Positions 16,335 through 26,518 are shown, numbered from the stretch's first letter. The stretch is 64,000 bases of DNA from Streptomyces sp. CC53 (GCF_001865245.1 NZ_MKXB01000064.1:1-64000); one strand, 5' to 3'. Translations and numbers: made by a program. The notes: generated from the sequence alone by a model not told the origin.

Positions 16335-17237
16335 ATGAACAGTCCGGTGATCGTGGGGGTGGACGGTTCGCGGTCCGGTCTGGACGCGGTGGACCTGGCG
16401 GCGTACGAGGCGTCCCTGCGGTCCGTCCCGCTGCGGATCGTGCACGCCTTCGGCCGCTCCCCCGCCCACCCGTACGCCGGTGCGGCGCCGTGGCACACGG
16501 CGCACCAGGGTCTGGGGCCCATGGTGCACGGGGTGCTGGCCCGCGCCGAGGAGCGGGCGCGCGCGGCGGCGCCCGGCATCGAGGTCGGCCGGTCGGTGGT
16601 GGCCGGCGACGCGCGGGAGGTCCTGCGGATCGAGTCGCGCAGCGCGGTGCTCGCGGTGGTGGGCGGCGGGGGCCGTCGCTCCGGTCTGGCCGGGCTGGTG
16701 TCGGAGTCCACGGCGGTGCACCTGGCGGCCCACGGGCACTGCCCGCTGCTGTCGGTGCGCGGACGCCGGGACCGTACGGGACCGGTGCTGCTGGCCGTGG
16801 ACGGCTCCCCGGCGGGGGGCGCGGCGGTGGAGTTCGCGTTCGCCGAGGCCGCGATGCGCGGGGCGCCACTGCTCGCCCTGCACGTGTGGAACACCTGGAG
16901 CGAGCGTGCCTACCGCCACGCCGGCGACCCGCTGTCCGCGGCGGTCGCGGACGTCGACCGGCTGCGCACGGCCGAGCAGGAGCTGCTGCGCGCGGCGGTC
17001 GCCCCCTGGCAGCGGGCGTTCCCCGACGTCGTCGTGGAACTCCGTCTGCTGCGCTCGCGCATCCGGCCCGCCCTGACCGCCGCCGGCCGCGACGCGCAGC
17101 TCATCGTGGCCGGTGCGCGGGGGCGGGGCGGCGTGAGCGGACGGCTGCTCGGGTCGGTCAGCCAGGGCCTGCTGCGCCACGCCCGGTGCCCGGTCGCCGT
17201 CGTGCGCGGTGAGGACGGGGCTCCGGAGCGGCGCTGA
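16335..17237 (+). CDS. Tandem universal stress protein
   Basis: A 300-residue protein with two UspA folds. Domain one (about 1-140) starts PVIVGVDGSRSGLDAVD and domain two (about 147-292) starts PVLLAVDGSPAGGAAVEFA. Domain two keeps an ATP-binding glycine pattern (VAGARGRGGVSGRLLGSVSQGLLRHA in pieces), and domain one has VVGGGGRRSGLAGLVSES. These proteins bind ATP and accumulate under stress or hypoxia in actinobacteria. The ribosome site is unremarkable. Confidence 0.87.
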   Translation: MNSPVIVGVDGSRSGLDAVDLAAYEASLRSVPLRIVHAFGRSPAHPYAGAAPWHTAHQGLGPMVHGVLARAEERARAAAPGIEVGRSVVAGDAREVLRIESRSAVLAVVGGGGRRSGLAGLVSESTAVHLAAHGHCPLLSVRGRRDRTGPVLLAVDGSPAGGAAVEFAFAEAAMRGAPLLALHVWNTWSERAYRHAGDPLSAAVADVDRLRTAEQELLRAAVAPWQRAFPDVVVELRLLRSRIRPALTAAGRDAQLIVAGARGRGGVSGRLLGSVSQGLLRHARCPVAVVRGEDGAPERR

Positions 17238-17412
17238 TCCTCCCGACGGGAGTGGCGGGGACCAGGGCCCGCCGGTGGCTCGGGGACAGTTCCGTACCGC
17301 GTACCGCCAGCTTCGGGCGTTCTCGATCAGTAGGGGGCAGTCGGCCCCGGGAAGCGGTGCGGTGCGCTGGGATGGCCGACATCCCTTTCGGCGGCGGCTC
17401 TGAGGCGACGAC

Positions 17413-19374
17413 ATGAACGGCAGTGACAGCACGTCGGGTACGCGACCGGTGCCCGTACCGACGGCGCGGCCTCGCCCGCACGGCGAGCCGTCCCGGCGCC
17501 CTGGCGTCCGGGACGCCGCGGGCGAGTGGTTCCGCGGTCTGCTGGAGGCGGCGCCCGACGCGATGGTCATCGTGGACGACGGCGGGGTCATCCGGCTCGT
17601 CAACGCCCAGACGGAAGCGCTGTTCGGCTACGGCCGGGAGGAACTGCTGGGCCGGCCGGTGGAGCTGCTGGTGCCGGAGCGCTTCCGCACGCAGCACCGG
17701 GCGCACCGCGCGGGGTACGCGGCGAACGGGCAGGTGCGGCCGATGGGTGCGGGTCTGCAGCTGTACGGGCGGCGCAAGGACGGCACGGAGTTCCCGGTCG
17801 AGATCAGCCTCAGCCCGCTGGAGACGGACGAGGGCCTGGTGGTCTCCGCGGCGGTCCGCGACGTCAGCGACCGGAAGGCGGCGGAGCGGCGCATCCACGA
17901 ACTGGCCGGGCTGGTCGAGTCCTCGCAGGACGCCATCCTCGCCAACACCCTGACCGGTCGCATCACCTACTGGAACGCCGCGGCGCAGCGCATGTACGGC
18001 TACACCGCGGACGAGGTGATCGGGCGGCATGTGTCGATGCTGGCCCTGCCGGAGAGCCGGGCGGAGATCGCGACGCTGCTGGACCGGCTGCGGAAGGGCG
18101 AGAAGGTCGAGCACTTCGAGGCGATGCGGGTCACCCGGGGCGGCGGGCTCCTCGACGTGGACGTCACGCTCTGGCCGACGCGCGCCCCGGACGGCGCCGT
18201 CATCGGGGTGTGCGCCATCGCCCGTGACGTCAGCGACCGCAAGCAGGTGGAGAAGGAGCTGACGGCGCTGTACGAGCAGCAGCGCCATGTGGCGCTGACG
18301 CTGCAGCGCAGCCTGATGGGCACCCCGCCGGACGTGCCGGACCTGGCCACCGCGAGCCGCTACCGCCCGGCCACGCAGGGCGCGGGCGTGGGCGGTGACT
18401 GGTTCGACCTGATCCCGCTGGGCGCGGGGCGGGTCGGGGTGCTGATCGGCGACGTGATGGGCCGCGGCCTGGAGGCCGCGGCGGCGATGGGACAGCTGCG
18501 GTCCGCGGCGCACGCCCTCGCCAAGACGGGCATGCAGCCCCGGCAGCTCCTTCAGGCCCTGGACGGCTGCGTCGCGGACCTGGGCGTGCCCGACCAGCTG
18601 GTCACCTGCAGCTACCTGGTCATCGCCGCCCGGACGGGGGAGGTGACGCTGTGCTCGGCCGGGCACCTGCCGACGCTCCTGGCGGTCCCCGAGGAGGGCG
18701 CCAGGGTGCTGCCCGCCCCGGTGAACGCGCCGCTGGGCGTGGGCGGTGTCCTCTACGAGCAGTCCTCCGCGGTCGTGCCGCCGGGGGCGACGCTGGTGCA
18801 CTACACCGACGGTCTGATCGAGACGCCGGGCTGCGACATCGAGGACCGGCTGGGGTTCCTCCTGAAGGCCCTCGACGGGCTGTTCGCCCGTGACGTGCCC
18901 GGTCTGGAGGCCGCCGCCGACCATGTGCTGGCCACGCTGCTGCCGGGCAGCGACGGCCACAACGACGACGTGACGCTGGTGCTGACCCGGCTGCCTCCCG
19001 CGCCCCCCGCGGCGGCGGCCGTCACCCTGCCCGCGGTCCCCTCCTCCGTGCGCGAGGGCCGGGAGTTCCTGAGGAGGGCGCTGCGCACCTGGAACTGCGC
19101 GGCCGTGTCGGACGACGCGCTGCTCCTGCTGTCCGAGGTCCTGACGAACGCCGTGCGGCACGGCGAAGGGCCGGTGTCCCTGCACCTGTGCCGCACCGAC
19201 ACCGAGCTGACCGTGGAGGTGGCCGACCGGAGCCCGCACCTGCCCGACCCCCGGCGGGCGCCCGAGCACGCGGAGTCGGGGCGCGGCCTGTTCCTGGTGC
19301 GGGCCCTGGCGGTCGACTGGGGGATACGGCCGGCGGACGGCGGCAAGACCGTGTGGTTCACGCTCGGCCTGTGA
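17413..19374 (+). CDS. PAS-PAS-SpoIIE phosphatase with C-terminal HATPase
   Basis: A 653-residue signalling protein combining phosphatase and anti-sigma kinase modules. Two PAS domains (about 38-155, with [16 protein letters not shown]; 165-280, with [16 protein letters not shown]) precede an RsbU-like PP2C domain (about 300-525: [33 protein letters not shown]) and an HATPase_c_2 domain (about 540-650: [28 protein letters not shown]). It probably tunes a partner-switching sigma-factor cascade in response to a PAS-sensed cue. A terminator hairpin follows the stop at once. Confidence 0.9.
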   Translation: MNGSDSTSGTRPVPVPTARPRPHGEPSRRPGVRDAAGEWFRGLLEAAPDAMVIVDDGGVIRLVNAQTEALFGYGREELLGRPVELLVPERFRTQHRAHRAGYAANGQVRPMGAGLQLYGRRKDGTEFPVEISLSPLETDEGLVVSAAVRDVSDRKAAERRIHELAGLVESSQDAILANTLTGRITYWNAAAQRMYGYTADEVIGRHVSMLALPESRAEIATLLDRLRKGEKVEHFEAMRVTRGGGLLDVDVTLWPTRAPDGAVIGVCAIARDVSDRKQVEKELTALYEQQRHVALTLQRSLMGTPPDVPDLATASRYRPATQGAGVGGDWFDLIPLGAGRVGVLIGDVMGRGLEAAAAMGQLRSAAHALAKTGMQPRQLLQALDGCVADLGVPDQLVTCSYLVIAARTGEVTLCSAGHLPTLLAVPEEGARVLPAPVNAPLGVGGVLYEQSSAVVPPGATLVHYTDGLIETPGCDIEDRLGFLLKALDGLFARDVPGLEAAADHVLATLLPGSDGHNDDVTLVLTRLPPAPPAAAAVTLPAVPSSVREGREFLRRALRTWNCAAVSDDALLLLSEVLTNAVRHGEGPVSLHLCRTDTELTVEVADRSPHLPDPRRAPEHAESGRGLFLVRALAVDWGIRPADGGKTVWFTLGL

Positions 19375-19381
19375 CCCACCG

Positions 19382-19402
19382 CCCCCCGGTGGCACCGGGG
19401 GG
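19382..19402 (+). terminator. Hairpin terminator after the PAS/SpoIIE gene
   Basis: An almost continuous inverted repeat, CCCCCCGGTG (19382-19391) and CACCGGGGGG (19393-19402), eight bases after the stop codon, followed by TAC. The tip pairs must open to give a normal loop. Confidence 0.65.
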
Positions 19403-19537
19403 TACGCCTCCTGGGGCGGTGCGGCGGCGCAGGTGACGACCCGGAACAGAGGCGGGCGCGCGGCCTGACCGGGCGGGGCGCAAGGGCGGACGCGGGCGCG
19501 CGGCCCGGCCGGGCGGCGCAGCGCGTCCGGGCCCGGT

Positions 19538-20143
19538 TCAGGGGCGTGGCGGGCGGCGGACCAGGGCGGCGCACTGGTCCGCTATCACGTCGAGCAGTTC
19601 CTCGGCACGCTCGGGGTCGCCCAGGACCAGGTGGTTCAGGGTGAGTCCGTCCGTGACCACGGCCAGGTACCGCGCGAGGGTCGCCGCCGGGACGAGCAGT
19701 TCCAGGCCGGCGGAGTCGCGCAGCCTCTCCACGAGCTGCACGTGGGCGGCGGCGTAGCGCTCGTACTGGCGGCGGGCGAGGTGCTCGAAGCCGGGGCGGC
19801 GCAGCGCGTACTGGGTGAGTTCGTACGTGAGCATGTGCTCGCCGGGATGGGTGACGACGTGGTCCCAGTAGGCCCGCAGTCCGGCGCGGACCGTGTCCCG
19901 CACGGTGCCCTCCAGCGCCACCGAGGGGTCCACCCCGGCGACGGAGTGCTCCGTGATCGTCTCGACGACGGACTCGAACAGGTCCTGCTTCGACGCGAAG
20001 CAGTAGTGGAAGACGCTCAGCGACACACCGGCCTCGGCGGCGATCGAGCGGGTGGTGGCCCGGGCGACGCCGTCCCGGGTCATCACCCGTATCGCGGCCT
20101 CCACCAGCTGCCGGCGCCGCTCGGCCGCAGGCATCCGTGCCAT
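19538..20143 (-). CDS. TetR-family transcriptional regulator
   Basis: A 201-residue TetR regulator. The N-terminal helix-turn-helix spans about residues 10-55 (AIRVMTRDGVARATTRSIAAEAGVSLSVFHYCFASKQDLF in pieces), with the recognition helix around SLSVFHYCF. The C-terminal ligand domain contains HMLTYELTQYALRRPG, common in a streptomycete subgroup. It precedes no obvious target on its own strand; the secreted dipeptidase gene upstream is co-directional 165 bp away. The ligand is unknown. Confidence 0.85.
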   Translation of the reverse strand: MARMPAAERRRQLVEAAIRVMTRDGVARATTRSIAAEAGVSLSVFHYCFASKQDLFESVVETITEHSVAGVDPSVALEGTVRDTVRAGLRAYWDHVVTHPGEHMLTYELTQYALRRPGFEHLARRQYERYAAAHVQLVERLRDSAGLELLVPAATLARYLAVVTDGLTLNHLVLGDPERAEELLDVIADQCAALVRRPPRP

Positions 20144-20308
20144 TCCCCGCCCCTCCCCGTTCCCGGTACGGCTCCGGCGCCCGCGGCTCCGCGCCGGCCG
20201 TTCACGCGCCGGCGCCGAGCGGGGGCGTCCTCGGCGGGCCGGCGGTACGGTGCGGCGCTCGCCCTGCCGCCCCGTACCGCCCGGCGCACCGCGGGCGCCC
20301 CGGCCGGA

Positions 20309-22381
20309 TCAGCTCCGGTAGACGCCCATCTCGTGGACCGAGTAGCCCCAGCCCGTGCCGCGGCGCAGGCCGTGCAGCCGGACGAAGCGGGCCGCGGTGG
20401 CGTCGAACCGGGCCGTGTCGAGTCCTCCGTCGCCTTCCGCGGTCGACCACACGGTGCGCCACCGCGACCCGTCGGTGGACACCTCGATGCGGTACTCGCG
20501 GCCGTAGGCACGCTCCCAGTCGACGACGACCCGGCCGACGCTGCGGACGGCCCCCAGGTCGACGCGGAGCCACTGGTCGTCGCTCCACTCACTGGCCCAG
20601 CGGGTCGCCCTGTCCCCGTCGAAGGCCCGGCCGGGCCGGTGGTCCGCGAACGGGTTCCACCACTGGGTGGAGCTCGCGGCGGCCGGGGCGCCCGCGGCCA
20701 GGTCGGTGCCGGCACGGTGCCGTTCGGTGGCCCGCCACGTGCCGAGGTAGGACTCGGCGCCGCGCAGCAGGTCGTCCACCACGTCCTGCGCCCCGCCGCC
20801 GCTGAGGCGGATCTGCTCGATCCAGTCGGGCAGCAGGCCGTTGTGGGCGAGTCCGTCGGTGTTGAGGTCCCAGGTGCGCTCGCCGGTGACCTGGCGGTCG
20901 AGGACGGAGCCGCCGTCGGCGCTGGTGAACGGGTAGCGCACGGAGTTCGCGGCGCCCTCGCCCACCGGACCGGGCCAGCCGCCCACGCCGTTCATGTCGC
21001 TGCCGTAGCCGTAACCCGCCCCGTAGGTGTCGCGCAGCGCGGCGGTGCGCCGCGCCTCCTCCACGAACCCTTCGGCGGCGTTGGCGTACTGGGCGACGAA
21101 GCCTCCGAGCCGGTAGAGGCGCTCGGTCCAGTCGAGGTCCATCCAGCTGTGGCTGGAGATGACCCCCGGGTACGACTCCGACTCCAGGATGTCGAAGGCC
21201 CGCCCGGCGGCCTTCACGCTCATGTGGTCGATCTCCAGCATCATGTTGCGCTGCATCATGCCGCGCAGGGCGTACTCGCCGAGGCGGGTGAGGCCGCGCG
21301 TGTTGCAGCGGGCCTCCTCGGCGTAGGACGGCATCGACACCCCGTCGGGCAGCAGGGACGCGGCGTCGGCCGAGGCCGTCAGCCCGATGGGGTTGTCGGT
21401 CTGCGGCCCGGTGCACCGCTCCGTCTTCCAGAACGTGCCGGTGGAGAGGAACTGCCCGGCGTTGACGGCGGTGCCGATGGTGCCCGAGTCGAAGCGGACG
21501 CCGCACAGCGCGTTGTCGAACTTGTGGCAGAGGAACATGCTGCGCACACCGAGCGCGTACAGCTCGTCGAGACCCCGGTCGATGTCCTCCTCGTCGCACT
21601 GGGCGATGTCGAGGATCTGCTTGCAGCCGAACGGTTCGGACGTCTCGACGCCGAGCACCACGGCGAGCCGGCCCTGCCGGACGACGTCGCGTGCCTGCTC
21701 CGCGTCGGTGACGACACGGAACCAGCCCTTGCCCGGGCCGCCGTACATGCGGTCGATGTGGTCCTGGAGCTCGTACGTCTTGCGTGCCTGCATCCGGATG
21801 GAGTCCATCTCGTCGCAGCCGCGGTCCTTGTACGGGTAGAGCGAGCACAAGAGGCCGTTGGTGACGAGGTCGTTGACGAGGACGCGCTGGCCGCCGCGCC
21901 AGGCCCGCTCGACCCACGCGTAGTAGTTCTGCTGGTGGCTCAGCGAGTCGTGGGCCGGCCAGTCCCGGAAGGTGGGCCAGCCGACCGGGTCGTGGTGCCC
22001 GTCGGCCCCGCCGGTGACGTTCTCGAACAGTGCGCGGGCACCGTCGGGATAGTGCTCCGGGCAGTCCTTCAGGGCGTCGGCGACGCCCTTCTCCGAGAAG
22101 GTGGAGCCGCAGATGAGGCGGCCGCCGAAGCCCTGGTCGGACATCAGGTGGTTGTGGGCGTCGACGAACCCGCGCACCCGCCCGTCCGCGTCGGCTCCGC
22201 CGAAGGGCTCACCCGTCACGTTGACGCCCGAGTCGGGCTGAGGGCGCGCGGCCGGGTTCCACCACTCCTCGGCGGCCGCGGCGGAGGAGCCGGTCCCCGC
22301 GGCGAGGAGGGTGGCGGCCAGGGCGAGGACGAGGGCCAGGACAGTGGCCCGTACGGGTCTTCGCGGTGCGTTTCCGGTCAT
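20309..22381 (-). CDS. Secreted M19-type dipeptidase with F5/8 type C domain
   Basis: A 690-residue exported protein with an N-terminal Arg-rich signal peptide ending near AGTGSSAAAA. The catalytic part resembles membrane dipeptidase (peptidase M19): a first metal motif FVDAHNHLMSD and, later, LEIDHMSVKAAGRAFDIL with GVISSHSW, matching the family's conserved histidines. The last 140 residues are a coagulation-factor 5/8 type C (discoidin/CBM32-like) domain (WASEWSDDQWLRVDLG). It probably acts on peptides or amide substrates at glycan surfaces. GGAGG nine bases before ATG supports the start. Confidence 0.8.
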   Translation of the reverse strand: MTGNAPRRPVRATVLALVLALAATLLAAGTGSSAAAAEEWWNPAARPQPDSGVNVTGEPFGGADADGRVRGFVDAHNHLMSDQGFGGRLICGSTFSEKGVADALKDCPEHYPDGARALFENVTGGADGHHDPVGWPTFRDWPAHDSLSHQQNYYAWVERAWRGGQRVLVNDLVTNGLLCSLYPYKDRGCDEMDSIRMQARKTYELQDHIDRMYGGPGKGWFRVVTDAEQARDVVRQGRLAVVLGVETSEPFGCKQILDIAQCDEEDIDRGLDELYALGVRSMFLCHKFDNALCGVRFDSGTIGTAVNAGQFLSTGTFWKTERCTGPQTDNPIGLTASADAASLLPDGVSMPSYAEEARCNTRGLTRLGEYALRGMMQRNMMLEIDHMSVKAAGRAFDILESESYPGVISSHSWMDLDWTERLYRLGGFVAQYANAAEGFVEEARRTAALRDTYGAGYGYGSDMNGVGGWPGPVGEGAANSVRYPFTSADGGSVLDRQVTGERTWDLNTDGLAHNGLLPDWIEQIRLSGGGAQDVVDDLLRGAESYLGTWRATERHRAGTDLAAGAPAAASSTQWWNPFADHRPGRAFDGDRATRWASEWSDDQWLRVDLGAVRSVGRVVVDWERAYGREYRIEVSTDGSRWRTVWSTAEGDGGLDTARFDATAARFVRLHGLRRGTGWGYSVHEMGVYRS

Positions 22382-23268
22382 GGTCACACCTCCGGGGCGT
22401 GGGGGGGACGTGCCGGCCCGCAGGCCCGCCCCGCCGCCGACGGGCTGGTCACGGCGGCGGGCGGAGCAACTCCCCGTCAGGGGTGGCGAGTTCACCAGAG
22501 GATCGCGACCGGCGGCAGGAGAGTCAAGAGTCCGGGACGCATGACCTGCTCGCCCCCCCCACGGCGGCGACCGCCCGCACGGGACCGTCGCACGTGCCGG
22601 TGCGGCCCGACCGCGTGTCCGTGCGACTCGGTGCCGCCCGCCCCTCCCCCGGCGCTCCCCCGCGCCCTACGCTCGTCGTGCCGGGCGTGCGGCTCTTGGC
22701 GCCGGACGCTTCTCGTGCCGCGGGCGCGCCGGAGCGCCCGCCGTCGCGACCCTGGCGCGCCACGGCGCGGACGGCCGCGACTGCCCCTCCCCTGAGGCGT
22801 CGTGCGACTGGTGGGAGGCCCTTCCGCCGGAGAGCGCACAGCGAGGCGGCGGAGCCGGGCCCGGGCGGTCCGCCGCACACCGGGGACCACTGCCGTCGAC
22901 CTGGCGCGCCGCCGCACCGCGGCAGTCTCCGCGGCCGTCGGGCGCCTCCGCACCGCCGGGCGGGCCCGTGTGCACCGTGTGACTCCGCCCCTCCCCGCAG
23001 CGGCCGACGCCTCCCCACCGGGGTTGCGGCCCGGCGGCGCATCGTCGCACCGCGGTCCCTGCCGGCCTCCCGCCACGACCGGATAGGCGGTGTCCGGTCC
23101 GAGGGCGGTGCCGTGCGAGTGGCACGCGCTCGACGCCCCTCGCACCCCGTGCAACGGCGACGACCTTGCGGAGCTTGCTGCAAGATCTTGCCGGGCCGGG
23201 GTGGCGGCTGCTTGACTCGGCCGCCGGCGGCCGTGGCCGTCAGCGGCCCGCATCCGAGAGGAACAGCC
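22382..23268. other. Long intergenic region upstream of the sugar kinase
   Basis: Nearly 900 bp between divergent genes. Open frames exist in several phases but lack recognisable domains, ribosome sites or plausible composition. The only clear elements are the overlapping palindromes at 23174-23190 and the GAGAGGAA ribosome site of the kinase gene. Confidence 0.55.
23174..23190. promoter_or_regulatory. Overlapping palindromes, LacI-type operator candidate
   Basis: CTTGCTGCAAG (23174-23184) is a perfect 11-bp palindrome and CAAGATCTTG (23181-23190) a perfect 10-bp palindrome sharing the CAAG half. The arrangement of repeated CTTGC/GCAAG half sites resembles operators of LacI-family sugar regulators in Streptomyces. 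It lies 79 bp upstream of the PfkB sugar kinase gene. Confidence 0.5.
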
Positions 23269-24207
23269 ATGAGCAGCGAGTACGACGCCCTCGTCCTGGG
23301 GGGCTCGGGCGTCGACACCATCGTCCATGTGCCGGAACTGCCGCTCCCGTACGCCGACAGCTACACGATCCGTCCCGGCATCGAGACCCGCGCGGGCCAG
23401 ACCGGGGACCTCGTGGCGCTGGGGCTCAGCTCCCTCGGGCTGTGCACCCCCCACATCGACATGGCCGGCGACGACCATCCGGGGGACCTCGTCCGCGCCT
23501 TCCACCGCGACCGCGGCATCGACTTCACCGGGGTGCCGCAGCGCGCAGGCACCAAACGCGCCGTCAACCTCGTGGGCCCCGACGGCCGCCGCCTCTCCCT
23601 CTACGACGGCACCCGCTCACGGGAGTCCGACCGGCTCCCCGAAGACGTGGTGCGCGCCCTCGCCGCGGTCAGCCGCCACGCGCACGTCTCGATCACCCAG
23701 CCGTGCGCGTACGTCCTGCCGCTGCTGCACGAAGCGGGCCTGACCGTCTCCACGGACCTGCACGACTGGGACGGCGAGAATCCGTACCACGAGCCCTTCG
23801 CCTTCGGCGCCGACCTCGTCTTCGTCTCCACCAGCGCCCTGGCGGACCCCGAGCGGACCATGCGGCGCATCCTGGAGCGCGGCCGGGCCGGGACGGTCGT
23901 CGCCACCGCCGGAGCCGAGGGCTCCTGCCTCCTCGCCTCCGGCGGCCCGCTCGTCCACGTCCCGGCCGTCGCGCCGCGCCGCGCCGTCGTGGACTCCAAC
24001 GGCGCGGGCGACGCCTACGCCGCCGGGTTCCTCTTCGGCCACCTGTCCGGCGAGGAACCCGCACGGTGCGCGCTGTACGGTGCCGTGGCGGGCGCGTACG
24101 CCTGCACCGTGCCCGCGACCGGCAGCGACGCCATCGACCGTGCGGCCCTGCTCGGCCAGGCCGCCGCGATCGCCGGCGTCGCCGAGCCCGTCGAGGCGGG
24201 CCCCTGA
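23269..24207 (+). CDS. PfkB-family carbohydrate kinase
   Basis: A 312-residue ribokinase-like enzyme that should phosphorylate a sugar or nucleoside with ATP. The start region LVLGGSGVDTIVHV, the middle motif GQTGDLVALGLSSLG and the C-terminal signature VVDSNGAGDAYAAGF (anion hole GAGD with the catalytic Asp) are all typical. Substrate is not evident. Upstream palindromes suggest control by a sugar-responsive repressor. An aldo/keto reductase gene follows after 205 bp on the same strand. Confidence 0.87.
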   Translation: MSSEYDALVLGGSGVDTIVHVPELPLPYADSYTIRPGIETRAGQTGDLVALGLSSLGLCTPHIDMAGDDHPGDLVRAFHRDRGIDFTGVPQRAGTKRAVNLVGPDGRRLSLYDGTRSRESDRLPEDVVRALAAVSRHAHVSITQPCAYVLPLLHEAGLTVSTDLHDWDGENPYHEPFAFGADLVFVSTSALADPERTMRRILERGRAGTVVATAGAEGSCLLASGGPLVHVPAVAPRRAVVDSNGAGDAYAAGFLFGHLSGEEPARCALYGAVAGAYACTVPATGSDAIDRAALLGQAAAIAGVAEPVEAGP

Positions 24208-24412
24208 CCGGCTGCCCGACGGACCGGGCACGGAGCCCCATCGCGCACCGTCGCCGGGAGAGCGGGCGACGGCCCGGCGGGGCCCTTCGGCCGCACGGCC
24301 CGGGGCGCTGCGCCGAGGGCCGGGGCCCGTCGCCCGGCGGAGCTCCCGGCGGCCGGCACCGGCACCCCGGCCCAGCCCGCCACCACGACCCCGCACCAGA
24401 GGAGCGACGAGC

Positions 24413-25357
24413 ATGACCCCGACCCACCCCACGACCGGCGGGCGCCTCGTGTACGGCTGCATGGCCCTCGGAGGCGCCTGGGACAGCCTGCCCTACGGGG
24501 CCGAGGACATCGCCCGCGCCGAGGCGGCCGTCGAAGCGGCGCTCGACATCGGCGTGACGGCCTTCGACCACGCCGACATCTACCGGCACGGCAAGTCCGA
24601 GTCCGTGTTCGGCGAGGTGCTGGCGCGCTCCCCCGGCCTGCGGGAGCGGATCACGCTCCAGACCAAGTGCGGCATCCGCCTCCCCGACGACGGCAGGCCG
24701 GGGCTGTACGACCTGCGGGGCGCGAGCGTGCTGCGCCGGGTCGAGGAGAGCCTGACCCGGCTGCGCACGGACCACGTCGACGTGCTGCTGCTGCACCGGC
24801 CCGACCCGCTGGCCGATCCGGCGGAGCTCGCCGGGGCGCTGTCGTCCCTGCACCGGCAGGGCCTGGTCCGCCGCTTCGGCGTGTCCAACATGCACGCCGC
24901 CCAGATGGCGCGCCTCCAGTCCTTCCTGGACGTCCCGCTGACCGTGAACCAGTTGGAGATGAGCCTGCACCGGCGCGACTGGGTGGAGGAGGGGGTGCTC
25001 GTGAACACGGTCGCGGGCGCCGGTGTCGGCTTCCCGTCCGGGACCGTGGAGCACTGCGTCGAGCGTGGCGTGCAGCTCCAGGCGTGGGGGGCGCTCGCCG
25101 GCGGGCGGTTCTCCGACCCGGAGAACGGCCCGGCCGCCGCCCTGGTGGCGCGGCTCGCCGAGGCCGGGGGCACGACCCCGGAGGCGATCGTGCTGTGGTG
25201 GCTCCAGCGCCACCCGGCCGGGATCGTGCCGGTGGTCGGCACGACCCGCCCCGAGCGGATCCGCGCCTGCCGGGACGCCGTGACGCGGGCGCCCGGCCTG
25301 GGGCACGAGCAGTGGTACGAGCTGTGGACGGCAGCCCGCGGCGCACCGCTGCCGTGA
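24413..25357 (+). CDS. Aldo/keto reductase
   Basis: A 314-residue NADP-dependent oxidoreductase of the AKR TIM-barrel family. The catalytic tetrad can be placed: Asp and Tyr in FDHADIYRHGKSE, Lys in LQTKCGIR and His in LLLHRPDPL. RRFGVSNM and the C-terminal VPVVGTTRPERIRA complete the signature of the YdhF-like group. It probably reduces or oxidises a sugar-derived carbonyl, in keeping with the adjacent sugar kinase. AGAGGAG lies ahead of ATG. Confidence 0.87.
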   Translation: MTPTHPTTGGRLVYGCMALGGAWDSLPYGAEDIARAEAAVEAALDIGVTAFDHADIYRHGKSESVFGEVLARSPGLRERITLQTKCGIRLPDDGRPGLYDLRGASVLRRVEESLTRLRTDHVDVLLLHRPDPLADPAELAGALSSLHRQGLVRRFGVSNMHAAQMARLQSFLDVPLTVNQLEMSLHRRDWVEEGVLVNTVAGAGVGFPSGTVEHCVERGVQLQAWGALAGGRFSDPENGPAAALVARLAEAGGTTPEAIVLWWLQRHPAGIVPVVGTTRPERIRACRDAVTRAPGLGHEQWYELWTAARGAPLP

Positions 25358-25457
25358 GCCCCGTCCGGCCCGGCCGTCTGCGGGCGCGCGGCGCCGATCA
25401 GGCGGGCGGGGGCGGCTCGATGGGCGCCGCAGAAGCGGGACTGGTCCAGATAGTCAT

Positions 25458-25482
25458 GTTTCGCCGCCAAGAGTGCGGATAG
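25458..25482 (+). promoter_or_regulatory. SigB-type promoter candidate for the PRC-barrel gene
   Basis: GTTT (25458-25461), 15 bases, GGATAG (25477-25482), near the GNNT-N14-16-GGGTAY pattern of streptomycete SigB-like sigma factors, with one change in the -10. It lies about 140 bp upstream of GTG 25623. A close match (GTTT-N15-GGATAC) precedes the other PRC-barrel gene in this window. Confidence 0.45.
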
Positions 25483-25622
25483 TCGCTCCTGCGTGAAAGG
25501 CCCTTTGCGGGAGCCGGAGACGGCAGGGGCGCCGAACCGCCGCAGCGCGGTGTGTCCGGCGCCCCGCCACCGGGCCGGACCGCCCGCCGGGGGCCCCGCA
25601 GCGAGAGACGAGGAGACAACAC

Positions 25623-26042
25623 GTGACCACGGGCAACGCTCCTGTCCTGAAGAAGATCAGCGAATCCGGGCAGACGGTGGCGTCGCCGGACGAGGACGTG
25701 CGCGGCCGGAAGGTCGTCGATGCCGAGGGCGACGAGATGGGCAAGGTGGACGACCTGCTCATCGACGAGCAGGAGGGCAAGGTCCGCTTCCTGCTCGTGG
25801 AGCACGGCGGCTTCCTCGGACTGGGCGAGAAGAAGACGTTCGTGCCGGTCGACGCCGTCGTGGACGTGCGGGACGACGTCGTCGCCATCAGCCGGTCCCG
25901 CCAGCAGATCGCCGACGCGCCGGCCTACGACCCGGAGCTGGTCGACGAGTCCCGGTACTCGGAGGACGTCTTCCGGCACTTCGGCATGGCCCCGTACTGG
26001 GGCGCCGGGTACGTCTACCCGCCGTACCCGTACTACCGCTGA
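25623..26042 (+). CDS. PRC-barrel domain protein
   Basis: A 139-residue protein. Residues about 20-95 form a PRC-barrel (DVRGRKVVDAEGDEMGKVDDLLIDEQEGKVRFLLVE in pieces, then TFVPVDAVVDVRDD), a small beta-barrel found in photosynthetic reaction-centre H subunit and RimM. The C-terminus ends in a Tyr/Pro-rich tail (YWGAGYVYPPYPYYR). Such proteins are often part of actinobacterial general stress regulons; molecular role unknown. GTG start with GAGGAGA upstream. Confidence 0.82.
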   Translation: MTTGNAPVLKKISESGQTVASPDEDVRGRKVVDAEGDEMGKVDDLLIDEQEGKVRFLLVEHGGFLGLGEKKTFVPVDAVVDVRDDVVAISRSRQQIADAPAYDPELVDESRYSEDVFRHFGMAPYWGAGYVYPPYPYYR

Positions 26043-26301
26043 CGCCGGACCGGCCCGGGCCCCTGCGCCACCGCACCCGCCCGGCTTCTCCCGGAGCCCC
26101 CTCCGGCGGGCGGGGCCCGGGACGGCCGGCGGCGAACGGCAGTACCGCGGGAAGCGTGATCACCCCCCGGTCCGATCACGACGTGCGGTGTGTGCCACGG
26201 CTCCGCCGCGCGACGCGGCGGGCTGGCCGCGTAGGGCCTGCGGGGCACCGGTCGGCGCCGACACGGCCGCACGAGGCCCGCGCCGGCGCGGACGCGGACC
26301 G

Positions 26302-26518
26302 TCACAGGTGCCGGGGCGGACCGGGCAGCGGTGTGCGCACGGGTGCGGCCAGTCCGACGAAGACCACCATCTCGTGGCCTCCGGGATCGGTCTACAGCGG
26401 CACGTCACGCCAGTTGTCGGCCCACCACACGTTGCCCGACGGGTCGATCTGGACAGCCGTGCTGCGTTCCAGTCCGTCGCCCGACACCGTACAGCCCGCC
26501 GCCCCGGCACGGAGTGCC
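26302..26518 (-). pseudogene. C-terminal remnant of an NHL/streptogramin-lyase-like protein
   Basis: The minus strand, read in one frame, encodes STAVQIDPSGNVWWADNW, then RDVPL, a TAG stop, and in the same frame TDPGGHEMVVFVGLAAPV followed by RTPLPGPPRHL and a TGA stop at 26302. This is the usual C-terminus of secreted NHL-repeat/Vgb-like beta-propeller proteins, in which a Gln commonly stands where the TAG now is, so CAG to TAG is likely. Upstream of about 26518 the similarity is lost. The rest of the 26043-26852 interval has no recognised gene. Confidence 0.6.
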
